The notes below the pieces were generated by a model. That model was not told the DNA's origin, made no database searches, and saw only the letters and a program-made list of their open reading frames with translations. From Henckelia pumila (Eukaryota; Streptophyta; Magnoliopsida; Lamiales; Gesneriaceae), in assembly GCF_033568475.1 (NCBI RefSeq), contig NC_133120.1, forward strand, positions 92,150,151 to 92,214,150: DNA of 64,000 nt, given 5' to 3'. Numbering within the stretch: position 1 is the first letter of the stretch; every line of letters starts with the position of its first letter. The translations under genes and the position numbers were made by a program. This document shows, piece by piece, positions 23,193-36,108 of this stretch.

Positions 23193-24969
23193 TGATGAAA
23201 TTTTGGGAAGAAATTGTATTTTTGTGTAGGGCCAGGCTAGCTGAGGCAGCAGGCCCCTTTACGCTTTTTTTCACGTAGATAAATGCAGAGATGGAAAAAA
23301 AAATATTATACAAAAATATGAAATATAATTGCTCTTTTTCATTTATAAACAATAAATAAATAAATGCATTTGTTTAAATTTATGGTAAAACCTACATTCA
23401 CGCTCGCTACCTTTCGGTGTGAATTTCGGGTAATGCAAACAAGTGTTGAAACACATTGCTCAAAGAGTACGTTTTCCAAAAAAAAACACATAGGTAAATT
23501 GAATGATTTTGAATCAATCCACCGCATGATGGGCTTGGATTTCATTACTTGATGTCATCATTGGTATACAAAAAGCCCATTTTCTAGTCTGGACCTTTCT
23601 TTTTCCAGGGAGGTTGATTTTTGGATTAATTCAATCGTGGGCTGGTGTTCATTTGGGCCTAATCTAAATCGTCGCTGAATATGGGTTTAATTAAAAGCCC
23701 ACTTAATAATATTTGTTTTTTTTTCTTCACTCCTCGAATAAATTATATAGTAAAATATAAAACTAATTATACAACTTTAGTTTGGGTGCCACCTACGGTT
23801 CGTTTTTATAGATAGGTGGCAACCTTCAATTTCCAAATACATCAAACGTGGAATGTGTTTCACCGTCAATTTCGGGCCCCCAATACCAGCTCGCTCGTTT
23901 TCTATTCATAAACTTTTTATATTATGTTTGGATGGATTCGATTCGATTCCAGAAGGAATTTGAACGATGACATTTTCGATGCAATTTGAATAGGATTGTA
24001 TTAAATCCATCATTTCAAATAACGTTATTTTAGACTTGTTGAGCCTGTTATATTCAATCATAATGGAACTCGATGAATAGTTAAGCAAATCCAGGCTCGA
24101 CTTAATGATTTGATCCGAACATGTAATTAGAGGATTAATGATTTTGAAAATATCGAGGATTCGAACATTTTGTATTTTTTAGAGGTCATTTATGTAATTT
24201 ACCGGAAAAGGCCAACCATCAACTCGAGTCTACATTACAAAACGAGGTTTCCATTTTTCCAAAAGAAAAGTGCAAGAATATCAAAGGGCAGTGGCTGCCA
24301 ATTACGACATTTGACTAATTTATATGAAGAAATCAACAACGGTTTGTTACTAATTAATATTCATCATCAAAATTTTATTGATATGAAGGACTTATAAAAG
24401 TACCGGTTATTTTCAGGATTTACACATGAAAATAGAAAAAAGAAATAATGTGACACGTAAAGTTGTTCGTTTTTTTATTTTTTATTCTCATTAATTATCT
24501 TTTGTGGTTTATAAAACTTGTAACATTTCATTGTTTCATAATAAAATTATAAGTTCACCTAAAACAAATAATGCAACGCCTCGAGCGTGTCGTTTGGCAA
24601 TTGTGTTTCGCAATGTGAAAAAGCAATGAAACAATTGAACGGTTCAAAAGACAAACACTTCATGAATCATGAGCTAAAGATGCACGGACCAGCCTCCTCT
24701 TTTTGGACTCCACGTATCCTATTTCAATTTGATTTCGTTTTTGCTTCCTTCAATGTTCATATATATGTTATATTTAATAAATTCAATTATTAGTAATTTT
24801 TCAATTCAAGTATGATATTGTTGTATGATTTAAAAGAATTCAGTTTTAATATCTTTTGAATTCTTTTTAAACTCCATGTTTCTTAAAAATTAGACACATT
24901 TATCTTATTTTCAATCTGCTTACATGCTCTTTTTTTTTTTTCTGAGTTGAAGAGCAGATTGTTACAATT

Positions 24970-24989
24970 AGATCTCGAATTCGAGATCT
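24970..24989. repeat. Perfect 20-base palindrome
   Basis: AGATCTCGAATTCGAGATCT equals its own reverse complement. It sits in AT-rich gene-free DNA next to a second half-match (CTCGTCTC), probably inside an old repeat. Confidence 0.9.
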
Positions 24990-25782
24990 CGTCTCAAATT
25001 TAAGATTTTTGGTGTTAGATGAATTACAAGGATCCGTCTAATAGAGATAAAACTGAGTCCATTTTTTCTTCAAAAATTAGCTTCATAGGATGGATATTTA
25101 TATTTTTTGTTTTTAATTTTAATAGCTTAAATTACAGTTTAGTCCCTCAATATTTTTAAATTACGATATATGCTTTTTGTAAATATAATTAATTCAATTG
25201 GTTGTACGTCCTTTCATTACGTTTTTGATATTACTCATATTCGAATATAAATTAAAGTAATGAGAAAAAAAATTATACAAATATACCATACATAGATGTT
25301 TAAATACGCTAATTATTTATCATTTAAAGACTAAAGATAAATTTTTGGTTTTGTTGAAGCGGACACATAAATAAGTAAGGGTGACATAAAATTTAAACAC
25401 AAAGACTATGGAGGTTCAAAATTTACAGCTCAAACATTCAACAACCAAAAAATATCATGAAAATAACATATCACAAGAAGATCTTGAAAATAAATATCTA
25501 AAGGGGCATTTGTGTACTTTCTCCTGATCTGGGGAGTGGGGGGTCTCTATTAGGCCTTTTTCTTCACATGATTGATGATTCTCTTCCTATTGTGTTTGAT
25601 TCTTGGAAGATACTCTCTTCAAATAGATATTTTGATGCCATCTTTAGAGCTTTAATTCTGTTGATAGCAAAAATCAATTGTCTTAAGGAGTGTTAAACTC
25701 TGTTTGGAGTTTTTTTTTTCCTTTCGGTCTAAGACACGGGTTTTAAGTACACTTTGCTGGTTGGTTGTTTGGCCGCTGGGTG

Positions 25783-25790
25783 TATAAAAA
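25783..25790 (+). promoter_or_regulatory. Candidate TATA box of NTT1
   Basis: TATAAAAA, about 212 bases before the NTT1 start codon. This leaves a 5' leader of roughly 180 bases, which fits the pyrimidine-rich and AG-rich leader seen from about 25840 on. Confidence 0.5.
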
Positions 25791-26001
25791 AGATTTTTTT
25801 TTCATATCTGCACCAAACCCTTGAAAGAAAAAGGAGAAAAAAGCTATCTTCCTCGGCTTATGCTTCCAACCTTATCTGCATCTCCGCATAGCTCTTTCTC
25901 TCATAATCAGTTCATAAAAATCGCATCTTTTCGAGTTTCTATTGGGAGCTTTGTGTAGGAACAAGAAAAAGAGTTGAGAGGAAGAGGAGACGTGCGGAGA
26001 A

Positions 26002-29000
26002 ATGCAAGCTGTTTTACAATCAAAAGGGCTTCTTTCTTTGCCTTCAAACCCCAGAATCAGAGCTTTTTTACCAACACCATCACCGGGTTTAAGGTATAGA
26101 TTCAACCCCACAAACCCTTTACTCAAGCCAAGAACACTCCCCCCATCATCGATATCGGCAAATGGGCCTTCCAAATTCCATGGATATGTGACCAAACCTC
26201 CATTAGTTGGTCAAAAGTCGAGAAATTTCCCACGGGCTGAGGCTGCTTCAGCTTCAGCAGATGGGCAGTCTTTGTATGGAGAGAAAGAACCACCCAAGTT
26301 TCTGGGTGTTGAGCACGCTACCCTCAAGAAAATTATACCACTTGGCTTGATGTTTTTCTGTATTTTATTTAATTATACGATTCTCAGGGATACTAAAGAT
26401 GTTTTGGTGGTGACAGCCCCAGGCTCTAGTGCAGAAATCATACCTTTCCTCAAAACATGGGTGAATTTGCCTCTGGCTATTGGTTTCATGCTTCTGTATA
26501 CTAAATTGGCCAATGTGTTGTCAAAGGAGGCTCTTTTTTATACTGTGATTTTCCCATTCATTGCCTTTTTCGGGGCATTCGGATTTGTGTTGTATCCTCT
26601 TAGTCAGTATTTCCATCCCACAGCTCTTGCTGATAAGCTTCTGAATGCTTTGGGTCCAAGGTTTCTTGGGCCGCTTGCAATCATGAGGATATGGAGTTTC
26701 TGCTTGTTTTATGTTATGGCTGAGCTTTGGGGAAGTGTTGTTGTCTCAGTTCTGTTTTGGGGGTTAGCTAATCAGGTAATGGTTTCACCTTAGCGATAGT
26801 TATCTTTATTGCAGCTATACAACTGATGGTTAAACTCGAACCCGTGGCCTTATTTGTGAGTATAATATGTGATTTTTTTATGAATTATTAATGTTTGGCT
26901 TTCATTAATTGATTCAAGATCCCTCCTTTTGCTTGATAGAAATGATTGACAAATTTCTAGTGATCTCTCTGTTAATTCCTCGAGGTTATATATTTATTTA
27001 TTTTAGTACTGTGTGTGGCAGAAGTGTACTAAATTTGGATGATGGGTAATGAAAATGGTTATCTCAATACTTTTGGAGATTTTTGAAGGTGTAATGTGGT
27101 GTATGGTATAGTCCATGAGGGTTGTTTTTTGATAGTTGACCGTTTTCCCATTGCTTCTTAGTTTTAGAGTGGTTTAACCCAACTGTATGAATGGATGAAG
27201 TACCCTTGAAATGGGTGATTTGCAGACTGCAGTCACTTTCTATATTTTGATTATAATGTGGCACCCGTTTTGTCTTTTTTTTTTTTAATTTTATTTTATT
27301 TGGTCTGATTAAAGTCTTACTTGAAGAATTGTAAATAATGTGGCTTAGCTAGTGTGTTTTGCAGTTTAATGTATTCAGTGATTTGCCTCCTGATGAAATA
27401 AGTTCACAGGTTATCATGAAGGGTCGTTTGATACTCTTTCCTTACAAATTTTCTGAAATCAATGTCTTTTAGGTGAATTCTTGTTTTTTCAGTAAACACA
27501 TTCTTATTGTTATTTTAAAGGTTTGCACAAGAAGGAAATCATCTCAAAATTTTAGGGAAATTGTTTATATCTTTTCTGATTCCAATCTCATCCTTGTATC
27601 TTTATTGTGTACCTTACAAGATAAATATGGCATCATTTAACGGTCATTGGATTTCTTATCTTCAGATTACTACTGTTGATGAGGCCAAGAGATTCTATCC
27701 TCTATTTGGACTGGGAGCAAACGTTGCCCTTATTTTCTCCGGTCGGACGGTGAAATATTTCTCACAAATGAGACAAAATCTCGGTCCTGGGGTTGATGGT
27801 TGGGCCATCTCTCTGAAGGGAATGATGAGTATCGTTGTACTGATGGGGCTCGCTATTTGTTCCCTTTATTGGTGGGTGAATCATAATGTTGCTCTTCCCA
27901 CCCGTAGTCAGAAGAAGAAGGTAAATATCTACAAAATCTTTAAAGAACAGAATGTGAGCTGCTATTTTCGGTTTACATTCACGTAGGATTCAGTTTCACT
28001 CATCATGAAATTGACACCAACCCCACAACATTTTTTTACTCCTGCAAACTCCTAAGCAGTTTCTCTTGGACAGTTGTGTGGGATTTTTCTTAGATTTCGA
28101 GTTAGTGCAAGATTTCAAATTATATTTTCCCTTGCAGGAGAAGCCAAAGATGGGGACAATGGAGAGCTTAAAGTTCTTGGTATCATCAAGATATATAAGA
28201 GATCTAGCGACTTTGGTTGTGGCATACGGTATTAGCATCAACCTTGTTGAGGTTACATGGAAATCGAAGCTAAAAGCTCAGGTGAATTTTTAAACTAGGC
28301 CATCATTATCTGCCCTTCAATATTATTTAATTATTTATTTATTTTATCTGTTTCTTGGAATTTCTCAGTTCCCAACCCCAAATGAATATTCATCCTTTAT
28401 GGGAGACTTCTCAACTGCTACTGGGATAACTACTTTTATAATGATGTTATTGAGCCAATGGATCTTTAACAAATACGGCTGGGGAGTAGCAGCAAAGATT
28501 ACACCAACTGTCTTGCTTTTAACAGGAGTTGGCTTTTTCTCACTGATATTGTGTGGCGACCCTCTTGCTCCAGCTCTTGCCAAATTTGGGCTGACTCCAC
28601 TTTTAGCTGCTGTGTTTGTAGGAGCCATGCAAAACATTTTTAGCAAGAGTGCAAAGTACAGCTTGTTCGATCCATGCAAGGAAATGGCTTACATTCCTCT
28701 AGATGAGGACACCAAGGTTCGAATCTTAAGCTACCTATATTTCCTACTATTTCTGTTTGATGTCATATTTTCGTCGCAAATATGTTGGACAACAACAAAC
28801 ATGCTTACTGCTAGGTGTTTTTGGCCATGTGGCATGACAATTGAAATGTTAAGTTATATGTTTCAAAATATTTGAATTGGTCTATCATCTTCAAGTATAC
28901 AAGTTTTCATATTCGGGAGTTTACGGGAAATGAGAAGCTTAAAGTAAAATGTTGCCAGGCATGCTTTCTTGGCTCGGCCCTGAACTTCAGGGACTCTTGT

Positions 29001-29409
29001 TACATTACTAAGTCGTCCTTTCTCATGATAGTAACTCAAGAGTTCTTTCTTTCATCAGGTAAAAGGGAAGGCAGCAATCGACGTTGTGTGCAATCCTTTG
29101 GGGAAATCTGGCGGGGCTTTGATTCAACAGTTTATGATTTTAACCTTCGGTTCGCTCGCAAACTCAACGCCCTACCTTGGAGGCATACTTCTCGTAATCG
29201 TTCTTGCATGGTTGGGAGCCGCCAGATCTTTAGATGGTCAGTTCACGACACTCAGACAAGAAGAGGAGCTGGAGAAAGAGATGGAACGAGCTGCAGTTAA
29301 AATCGCTGTTGTGTCAACCTCAAGTGAAGGCAGCGATGGGTCTTTTGTTAGCGGTTCAAGCGACGCGGCCAATGCATCATCAGAGTCCTCGTCTCCTCGA
29401 AATGCGTGA
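26002..29409 (+). CDS. NTT1: Plastid ADP,ATP carrier protein (ATP/ADP antiporter)
   Basis: Five exons: 26002-26775, 27666-27920, 28138-28281, 28369-28716 and 29059-29409. They give 623 residues, the normal length for plant NTT1/2. Residues 1 to about 80 form a Ser/Pro-rich transit peptide. From FLGVEHATLKKIIPLGLMFFCILFNYTILRDTKDVLVV on, the protein shows the 11-12 membrane segments of the bacterial/plastid-type TLC nucleotide transporter, unrelated to the mitochondrial carrier. Residues reported as essential in Arabidopsis NTT1 appear conserved, for example Lys132 in RDTKD, Glu241 in MAELWGS and the Glu in INLVEVTWK. It imports cytosolic ATP into plastids in exchange for ADP. The C-terminus is a charged, Ser-rich tail (EEELEKEMERAAVK...SSSPRNA). 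A TATA box lies upstream and AATAAA at 29548. Confidence 0.97.
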
Positions 29410-29547
29410 TGATATTGTTGGGTTATTGATTGATAGGGAAGTAGGGGAGGAGTTGGTCTCCTTTGTTGAATTATAGTATTTAGAATTTATTTTCCCGAAG
29501 TTTCTTGAAATTTTATGTTGTAAGAATTTGATTCAAGCGACAGGAAT

Positions 29548-29553
29548 AATAAA
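29548..29553 (+). terminator. Candidate polyadenylation signal of NTT1
   Basis: AATAAA, 139 bases after the NTT1 stop codon and preceded by T-rich and TTGTAA-type upstream elements. Confidence 0.45.
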
Positions 29554-30338
29554 GACCTCAAGCATCGTTCCAACCGAGAATCAGATGTTTGATTACTTTT
29601 CATGTCTATCGACTTGAAAATTTTTGGTAGAAGTTTCGTTTTATAAGAATCAGTACTTTATTGTAGCATATCAAATCCAGCACTTTTATCTAAATTTCTC
29701 CATGTGAAATCTTGAAAACAAAAAAGAAAAAAAGGGTGGCTCTGCAATTGGAAAACGTCGTTTTGATTTATATCCTACATAAAAATATCAATCTAATTTC
29801 ATACTTAAAACGCGTTTAATAGAAATTTAAAAAACATCCGGTGGTATAATTGGTTAAGTCGATGCCTGTGGGTGGCGCAGACAGATTTTTATTGGTTAAA
29901 ATCATGATTAAAATCAATGGGTCTATTTTGACGTAAGATTTAAGATAATAATTAAAATATAGACATTGGTGGAACAAAAACTAATAATGTGTATTGATAC
30001 AAAAAATTTAAATTCGGTCCAAAGAAAAAATGCCCAAAATATTGATATAGCATAAAGCCCATGAAATCTGGTAGGCTTTTCATTTGGGATGAAGTTCAAA
30101 TCCTTTGAATTAGTAGAGATTATTATATTTTTCACATTAACTGGTGTTTTGGCATCAAAAGAATGTGGTTTTTTTTTTTTTTTTTTTTTTTTTTATGCTG
30201 CAATAATCATGAATGTTGAATTTAATATTAGAATACTACCAAATATAAAAATAATCTCATAGGTAATAAATTCAATTCTAGAAAGTGAATATTATATGGA
30301 ACGTGTCACGTTTCAAAATTGAATCTAGTTGATGTCGG

Positions 30339-31632
30339 TGTTATTTAACGTCTCCACATTAAACAACAAGACTCGGAGTACAGAATTTCAGGAATAATCA
30401 GTCTTTTCATTCATAAACTGAAAATACATCGTCTTTTACAATGCTTGATCAAATAATAAACTAAGCTGAAATCTATCTCATAAACTTAACAATAACAATG
30501 TCTTAAACGCAGTGGACAAAAATAAATAAAACTAATCAGTCTTCTTCTTCTTCTTCTTCACTATCCCCAAAACTGAATTTGTTCATCTTCTTCTAGTTCT
30601 TTCTCGTTCTTATCTGAGATGGTTTTGGGTGCGTGAGTGATATGGTTGTCACTTAGTAAATGGGAAAAAATTATCCCAACTTTCAAAATCATTTTAACAG
30701 TGATATCATGTACAGAAATATATCAAAACATAACAGAGCGGAACATAAATTCGATAATCAGAAATAACAATAATCATTTTATGCACTAAACTGTATTATG
30801 AATTCGTGGCTAACTAATATCAGTCCCTTATATGTTAACCTCTAAAGAGTGAGGTCAGTAATCAGAAATCAGAGCAGTAGTGTTCAGAATATATATTCCT
30901 ACCACTAATTCACAAGATTCAGTAAATCAGAAATCAGTAATCAGTAATCAGAGTTTTAGTTTTCGGAAATCAAGATTTGAACACAATATCATGCTGGAAT
31001 CAGTTTTAAAACACATAATACTTTAAAACGCCCACTTACCGTTATTGCTAAAGGATTTCGGTTGTTCTTGAAAGGTTGTTCAACTTGTTCTTACTCAACT
31101 GTATGCTCAACTGGTCTTCTCAACTAAACTCTTCCGCACAATTGAAATTTTCTTGCTCGATTATACAGTGTTTTTGCCTAGAATGTTGTGAAACAACTCT
31201 CAGAAATCTAAGTGCTATTTATAGGCACAAATCTGGCTGTTACACTTCCTTTTTACTATCCTTTGCCATAATTGTCATTAATCCGAGTTAATATGTCGGT
31301 TACAAATCTGGTTTCAGTTTAGCTACGAGACTGATCTTGGTCAACTGGTCAACTCATTCTACCTCATTTCAGTTTACCCAAATCAGTTTACCTCAAATCA
31401 GTTTACCTTAGTTACCTCAATTCAGTTTACATCACATCAGTCTACCTCAAATCAGTTTACCTTAGTTCTGCTAATTGAAATTTCGGGTTTTCACAGAACA
31501 TCTCGTCTATTGGTTGCCACATATACGATGATAATCATTTTACCTTAGTTACCTCAATTCAGTTTACATCACATCAGTTTACCTCAAATCAGTTTACCTT
31601 AGTTCTGCTAATTGAAATTTTGGGTTCTCACA
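30339..31632 (-). mobile_element. Probable solo LTR, minus orientation
   Basis: On the minus strand the segment begins TGTGAGAACCCAAAATTTC and ends GTTAAATAACA, giving TG...CA ends typical of an LTR. The interior is rich in CAGTTTACC and AATCAGAAATCAG motifs with no coding sequence, and no primer site or internal region adjoins it. Flanking 5-mers do not match (GTCGG left, GAACG right), possibly because a 137-bp duplication rebuilt the right end. Family is not determined; the ends are tentative. Confidence 0.4.
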
Positions 31633-31675
31633 GAACGTCTCGTCCGTTGGTTGCCACACATACAAATCATCAGTG
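31402..31675. repeat. 137-bp tandem duplication
   Basis: The block TTTACCTTAGTTACCTCAAT through TCGTC.TTGGTTGCCACA.A occurs at 31402-31538 and again at 31539-31675, with a few differences. It includes shorter repeats of TCAGTTTACCTCAAA. Confidence 0.8.
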
Positions 31676-33253
31676 GTAGACCTACATAGTTCCGAAAGAG
31701 TGCAACCGCCTCTTTGAAATTTTAAAAAAATTTAATACCAATATACACAATCTTTCTTTTAAATACAAATTTAATTGTCAGACTGTCTCCTTGATTTTTT
31801 TTTAAAAATAGCTTAGTACTATGTATATAATATATCTATAAAATATTAATTTAATTATACAATGATGATTAAGATGATATTTGATTAATAAGATAAAAAT
31901 AAATTTATTTTAAGCTATAATAAATTTGGTATTATTCTTTGTATTATCCAATATCTTTTTAAAAATAAAACGAAAAGCCTTTGGCTTAAATGTGTTAAAG
32001 AAAAATTGCTTCAATTTGCTCAATTTTATCCATCTGATTTCTTTCTGATGAAGTTAATATATCTTAGAACTAATTTGATAGCTTTACTTTTGACATGCGA
32101 AATAACAATTATTTCTCTAAAGTTGTTGGTATTAGCGAGCTTGCTTATAAACTAATGATTTAATCAAATAAAAATCAATTATATTCTTTGATGTATAAAT
32201 TTAATTTTAAATTTTGCATTATTAAAATCTCTCATAACTGTAAAAAGAGTGCTTTCAGCAACGAAAATCATTAATTAAAAACAATTCATAATAGGTTGGG
32301 AGATGATATATTTTTAAATGATTGTTTGTTACCATATATCAAATGAGGTGTGTTGAGATACTTGATAATGTGCTACTATTCGACATTTTCAAATTATGAA
32401 ATTTTGATATGTGTTAGTAAAAACATATGAAGACTGAAGTTAATATATGACATCTATTATACGTGTTGTATTAATTTTTAAAATTTGTTGAATTCACCCC
32501 TTTAATTTGGTTGAAATCTTGGGTACGCCACTGCAAATCATTCATCAAGTTCATGTGATCAACACATAAGCCATGTGTTTAATTTGTTGAAATTTTGTGA
32601 AAAAAAACTGAAAAGTGATTCCTAGAACGCTATCTTTGTCTCTCAGGTACTCATTTTCATGCACGATATAACATTTCACGTCTTTTTTTAATACTTTCTT
32701 AATTTCTTTAGTCCTTAGGCTGGTATATATATATATATATGAAAAATAAATTTTTTTGGTTTAATACTCATTAAAGTTTAGTTTTTGTACCTAATTAAGT
32801 TTCGTTCTCGATTATTTTGGTCTTTAAAGTAAATGTAACAAAACTAAACTTTAAAAAGTTAATGGATCAAAACAAAAAAATAAATAAGTAATAAACAAAA
32901 AAAAATCATTTTTGGGGCTAATATATGGAGTCCTACAACGTGAACCATAGTCCCTTAAAAAACCATGCTTGATTCAACCAATTAATCACTGGTTTAATTT
33001 AATAATTTGAACATTTAAGATAAATAATTAAAATAATTATTGAAGGGCCGGGCCGCCGGCGATAATATTGTCAATTGTCATTCCTTTTCCAAGTTGTAAT
33101 ATATATTTCTACGACACACAATAATATATATATCAACCTGCGACCACTTGAATGACATTAAACGATGGGTTTTCCAACGATGGTATTTTTTTTTGAATCA
33201 GCCAAAGATAGTATTTTAATATATTATTATTAATCGGGGTTGAAGGACCACCT

Positions 33254-33256
<3 letters not shown>

Positions 33257-33306
<50 letters not shown>
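33257..33306. repeat. (AT)25 microsatellite
   Basis: Uninterrupted AT dinucleotide run of 50 bases. Confidence 0.97.
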
Positions 33307-33308
<2 letters not shown>

Positions 33309-34601
33309 GCTGAGACTTAATTATTTATTAAGTCGTGTTTCATGAATTTTTTCCAATAATTATATTTTAACTTAATCATATTATAATCTCACAAAGTGTC
33401 TTCATTTGGAGGTGCCCAGAACAATTAATCAGACCTAAAATCTTTAACAGTGATGTGATATTGTTTTTTAGTGTATAAATATATGTGGATGCGATACGAT
33501 AAAGAAGTTAAAACAAATAGGAGGAAACTTAATATTTTTTAAAAATTATATATAATATTTTTTAAGTCAAGAAAGATAACTTATAATTGTATAATTGTTA
33601 ACATAAGTTTTGAGCATCTTGCAAATATCCCATGCTAGCTAGAAAAATCTAAAAACCTTTGGTTAGGATGGATAAATATGTCTAGGATCTGGCCAGGGGC
33701 TTAGATTCAATAATACATTGGCATCGAATTAATTAGCTAAATAATCATAATTTAATTTGTAAGCATATACATCTTACAGACTTATTCGCGGGCTAGAAAT
33801 CCAAAACATAGAAAAGAAAATCAATAACATTAGACGTGACAATTATTGGTGTTGGCCGTGGCGCAATAATTATCGGTTAGGAGAGAGATCAAATCGGGGA
33901 TGTTTGGACCGAGTTTAAAAGATTGAGTAGCACAATTACTAATATATATAACTTTTAGTAAAAAAGACAAATGTTAGGTTAGGAATCATTAATTAATCAG
34001 AGTGTGTTTGACCGAACTTATCCAAGCTGTTAAAATATTTTTCAAACATATTATAAGCTGTCAAAGTAAGTCGTTAGAATTGTTTCACAGCTTATAAATC
34101 ATTTTTTTTTTAAAAAAAGTAAGTTAATTCTAAATTTGTAAAAAAACCTCATTTTAAAAGTTTGTTTCTCCAAAATATCATTGCATATTTCCATAAGTCC
34201 CCACCATGTCCTCCACCCATTAAATATTATTTAATTTTTTTTAAAAAATAATATAAATTTTTCTAAATTAAAATATAAAATATTTTTATTTTTTTAACAT
34301 AGGTTTTTCTAAAACTACTTCATATATATGTATGTTTAACTATTTATAATATGTTTATAAAATTAATAAATATATATATTTTTTATTTTGATAATAAAAA
34401 AATCTTATAATATCAAACACATCAATATCTTTAATTTGTCAGAATAATTTTACTTAAACACTTAATTAACATCTTATTTTCAAAATAAGTCAGTTTTTAC
34501 CGCATAAAAAATACACGGTAATACAATACAAATTTAAATTTGAAATATTTTATACAAAAGCGTAAAATTTTCGTTTGAGTAAATCCAACCTATAAGCATG
34601 C

Positions 34602-34610
34602 TTATATATT
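34602..34610 (+). promoter_or_regulatory. Candidate TATA box of the dioxygenase gene
   Basis: TTATATATT, about 76 bases before the start codon, with a short A-rich leader ending at ATG 34686. CATGC motifs flank it on both sides (GCATGC upstream, CATGCA downstream). Confidence 0.5.
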
Positions 34611-34685
34611 CATGCACAAGGCATTCACCAACATTCAAAGAAAAGTTTCTTAAAATCCAGAACACACAACACACGCATTAAATTC

Positions 34686-36108
34686 ATGGGTTCACTCTCA
34701 CTTCACAAACTTGCAATCATCGAATTCACCGATGAAAACACGAAACCAGGGACAGAATCTTGGTCCAAATCTTGCCAAGAAGTAGTTTCTTCCTTGGAAA
34801 AATATGGTTGTTTTATTGCCAATTACGATAAAATCACCTCGGAAATACACGATGGGGTTTTCAAAGCATTGCAAGACTTGTTTGATCTTCCAACTCAAAC
34901 CAAAGTTCAAAACAAATCCTCTAAGCCTTTGTATGGCTACGTGGGACAAATCCCTGTTGTTCCTCTCTATGAGAGCATGGGAATCGATAGCGCTAATACA
35001 CTCCAAGGGATTCAACATTTCGTGGATGCCATGTGGCCAAACGGAAATCATGCAGGATTCAGGTATATATACCTTAATTAGATCTCCACTCTGCAAATCG
35101 ATTCCCCGTTAAGTTACTATTTTGTGAAATTTTGTTACGAAAAAACTGAGAAATACTTCTCAAAAGCTATATATACCCGAATCATATAACAATATTAATT
35201 TAATTAATTTTCAGTGAGAATCTCCTGGTGTACACTAAGTTAGCAGCAGAACTAGAACTTTTAGTGGTTAAAATGGTGTTCGAGAGTTATGGAGTGGACA
35301 AGCACTACGAATCCCACGTCGAATCCGCAAATTTTCTGTGTCGGGTCATGAAATACAGGGAACCTAAGACGCACGAAAACAAACTGGGATTTGTCTCTCA
35401 CACGGACAAGAGTTTTATGTCCACGATTCATCAAAATCAAGTCGATGGCCTGGAAATCAAAGCCAAAGATGGTGAATGGTTTGGGGTCGAGCTTACTCCT
35501 GCGTCTATTGTGGTTATGGCAGGCGATGCAATCATGGTCAGTAGTCCATTTCTTCTTTTTTTCTTTTTTTTTTTTTCTTTTTTTTTTTTTTACGTGGGAA
35601 CCCGCAACAGCTACCTTTCAGTGCGCTCAGGGTAAACCCCCGAACTAACGTAATAGACTACAAACTACGCTGGCAAATCCTGTGTGACAGACTAGTCCAA
35701 GAAAGTGTTGGCAGGAGGAATCGAACTCTTGACCTATGACCAAGAGTTCACCTACTCCACAAACTTGTCCATTTCTTCTTATATATATTTCAAGTGGATT
35801 CAATAATATTCTGATAAATCGTATATATATATTATATGAATATTTGGGCGGGGCAGGCATGGAGCAATAATAGGATACAATCACCCCATCACAGGGTAAC
35901 TATGGAAGGAAAAGAAGCAAGGTATTCCATTGCACAGTTCTCATTCATGGAAGGAGGTATCATTCAAACACCTCAAGAGTTCATCGACGGCCATGATCGT
36001 CCCTTGAAGTATAAGCCGTTCGATCATCTCGAGTTTCTCGATTTTTTCAGCAAAGAAGAGAATAGGAGACTTGAGTCTGCTATCAAAACTTACTGTGGTG
36101 TTAATTGA
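34686..36108 (+). CDS. 2-oxoglutarate/Fe(II)-dependent dioxygenase, AOP1-like
   Basis: Three exons: 34686-35062, 35215-35536 and 35857-36108. Phases close to give 316 residues, the normal size. The N-terminal DIOX_N part holds SWSKSCQEVVSSLEKYGCFIANYDKI. The catalytic part has FVSHTDKS (iron ligands His188 and Asp190), SPHHRV (third ligand His245) and ARYSIAQFSF (Arg255 and Ser257, which hold 2-oxoglutarate), so it should be active. The overall pattern resembles the plant AOP1-like clade of the DOXC class, which oxidise specialised metabolites; the substrate cannot be told from sequence. The gene stands alone in repeat-rich DNA, with more than 5 kb to NTT1 on the left and the retroelement nest on the right. 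Intron 2 carries a fresh SINE. AATAAA at 36229 is a likely polyadenylation signal. Confidence 0.9.
35544..35780 (-). mobile_element. tRNA-derived SINE in intron 2 of the dioxygenase gene
   Basis: A perfect 14-base duplication, GTCCATTTCTTCTT, lies at 35544-35557 and 35767-35780 and flanks the element at 35558-35766. On the minus strand it has an A-box-like TGGAGTAGGTG (35749-35759), a B box GAGTTCGATTCC (35717-35728), a unique body and an A-rich tail broken by G (plus-strand T run 35558-35591). This is the full plan of a pol III SINE copied by LINE machinery. The intact duplication suggests a young insertion. It makes up most of intron 2 and leaves the splice sites untouched. Confidence 0.88.

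Larger units (their letters stand above)
23193..26001. other. Spacer between the small protein gene and NTT1
   Basis: AT-rich with several short open frames that show no coding character. It holds a perfect 20-base palindrome at 24970-24989. The last 220 bases form the NTT1 promoter and 5' leader. Confidence 0.5.
29554..34601. other. Repeat-rich gene-free spacer
   Basis: Between NTT1 and the dioxygenase gene. It contains a 26-base T run (30169-30194), a likely solo LTR (30339-31632) with a 137-bp tandem duplication, and AT repeats at 32725-32741 and 33257-33306. Otherwise it is AT-rich. No gene was recognised. Confidence 0.5.

Noticed and set aside
29836-29880. tRNA-like string GGTGGTATAATTGGTTAAG
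   Set aside because: It resembles a tRNA D-arm or SINE A box, but no B box, cloverleaf partner or tail follows, so it was not called a tRNA or SINE.
32750-32930. Possible second fold-back MITE (GAAAAATAAATTTTTTTGG ... AAAAAAAAATCATTTTT)
   Set aside because: The arms are mostly A/T runs with weak pairing and no flanking duplication; it may be a decayed relative of the 37.4-kb MITE but is not supported.
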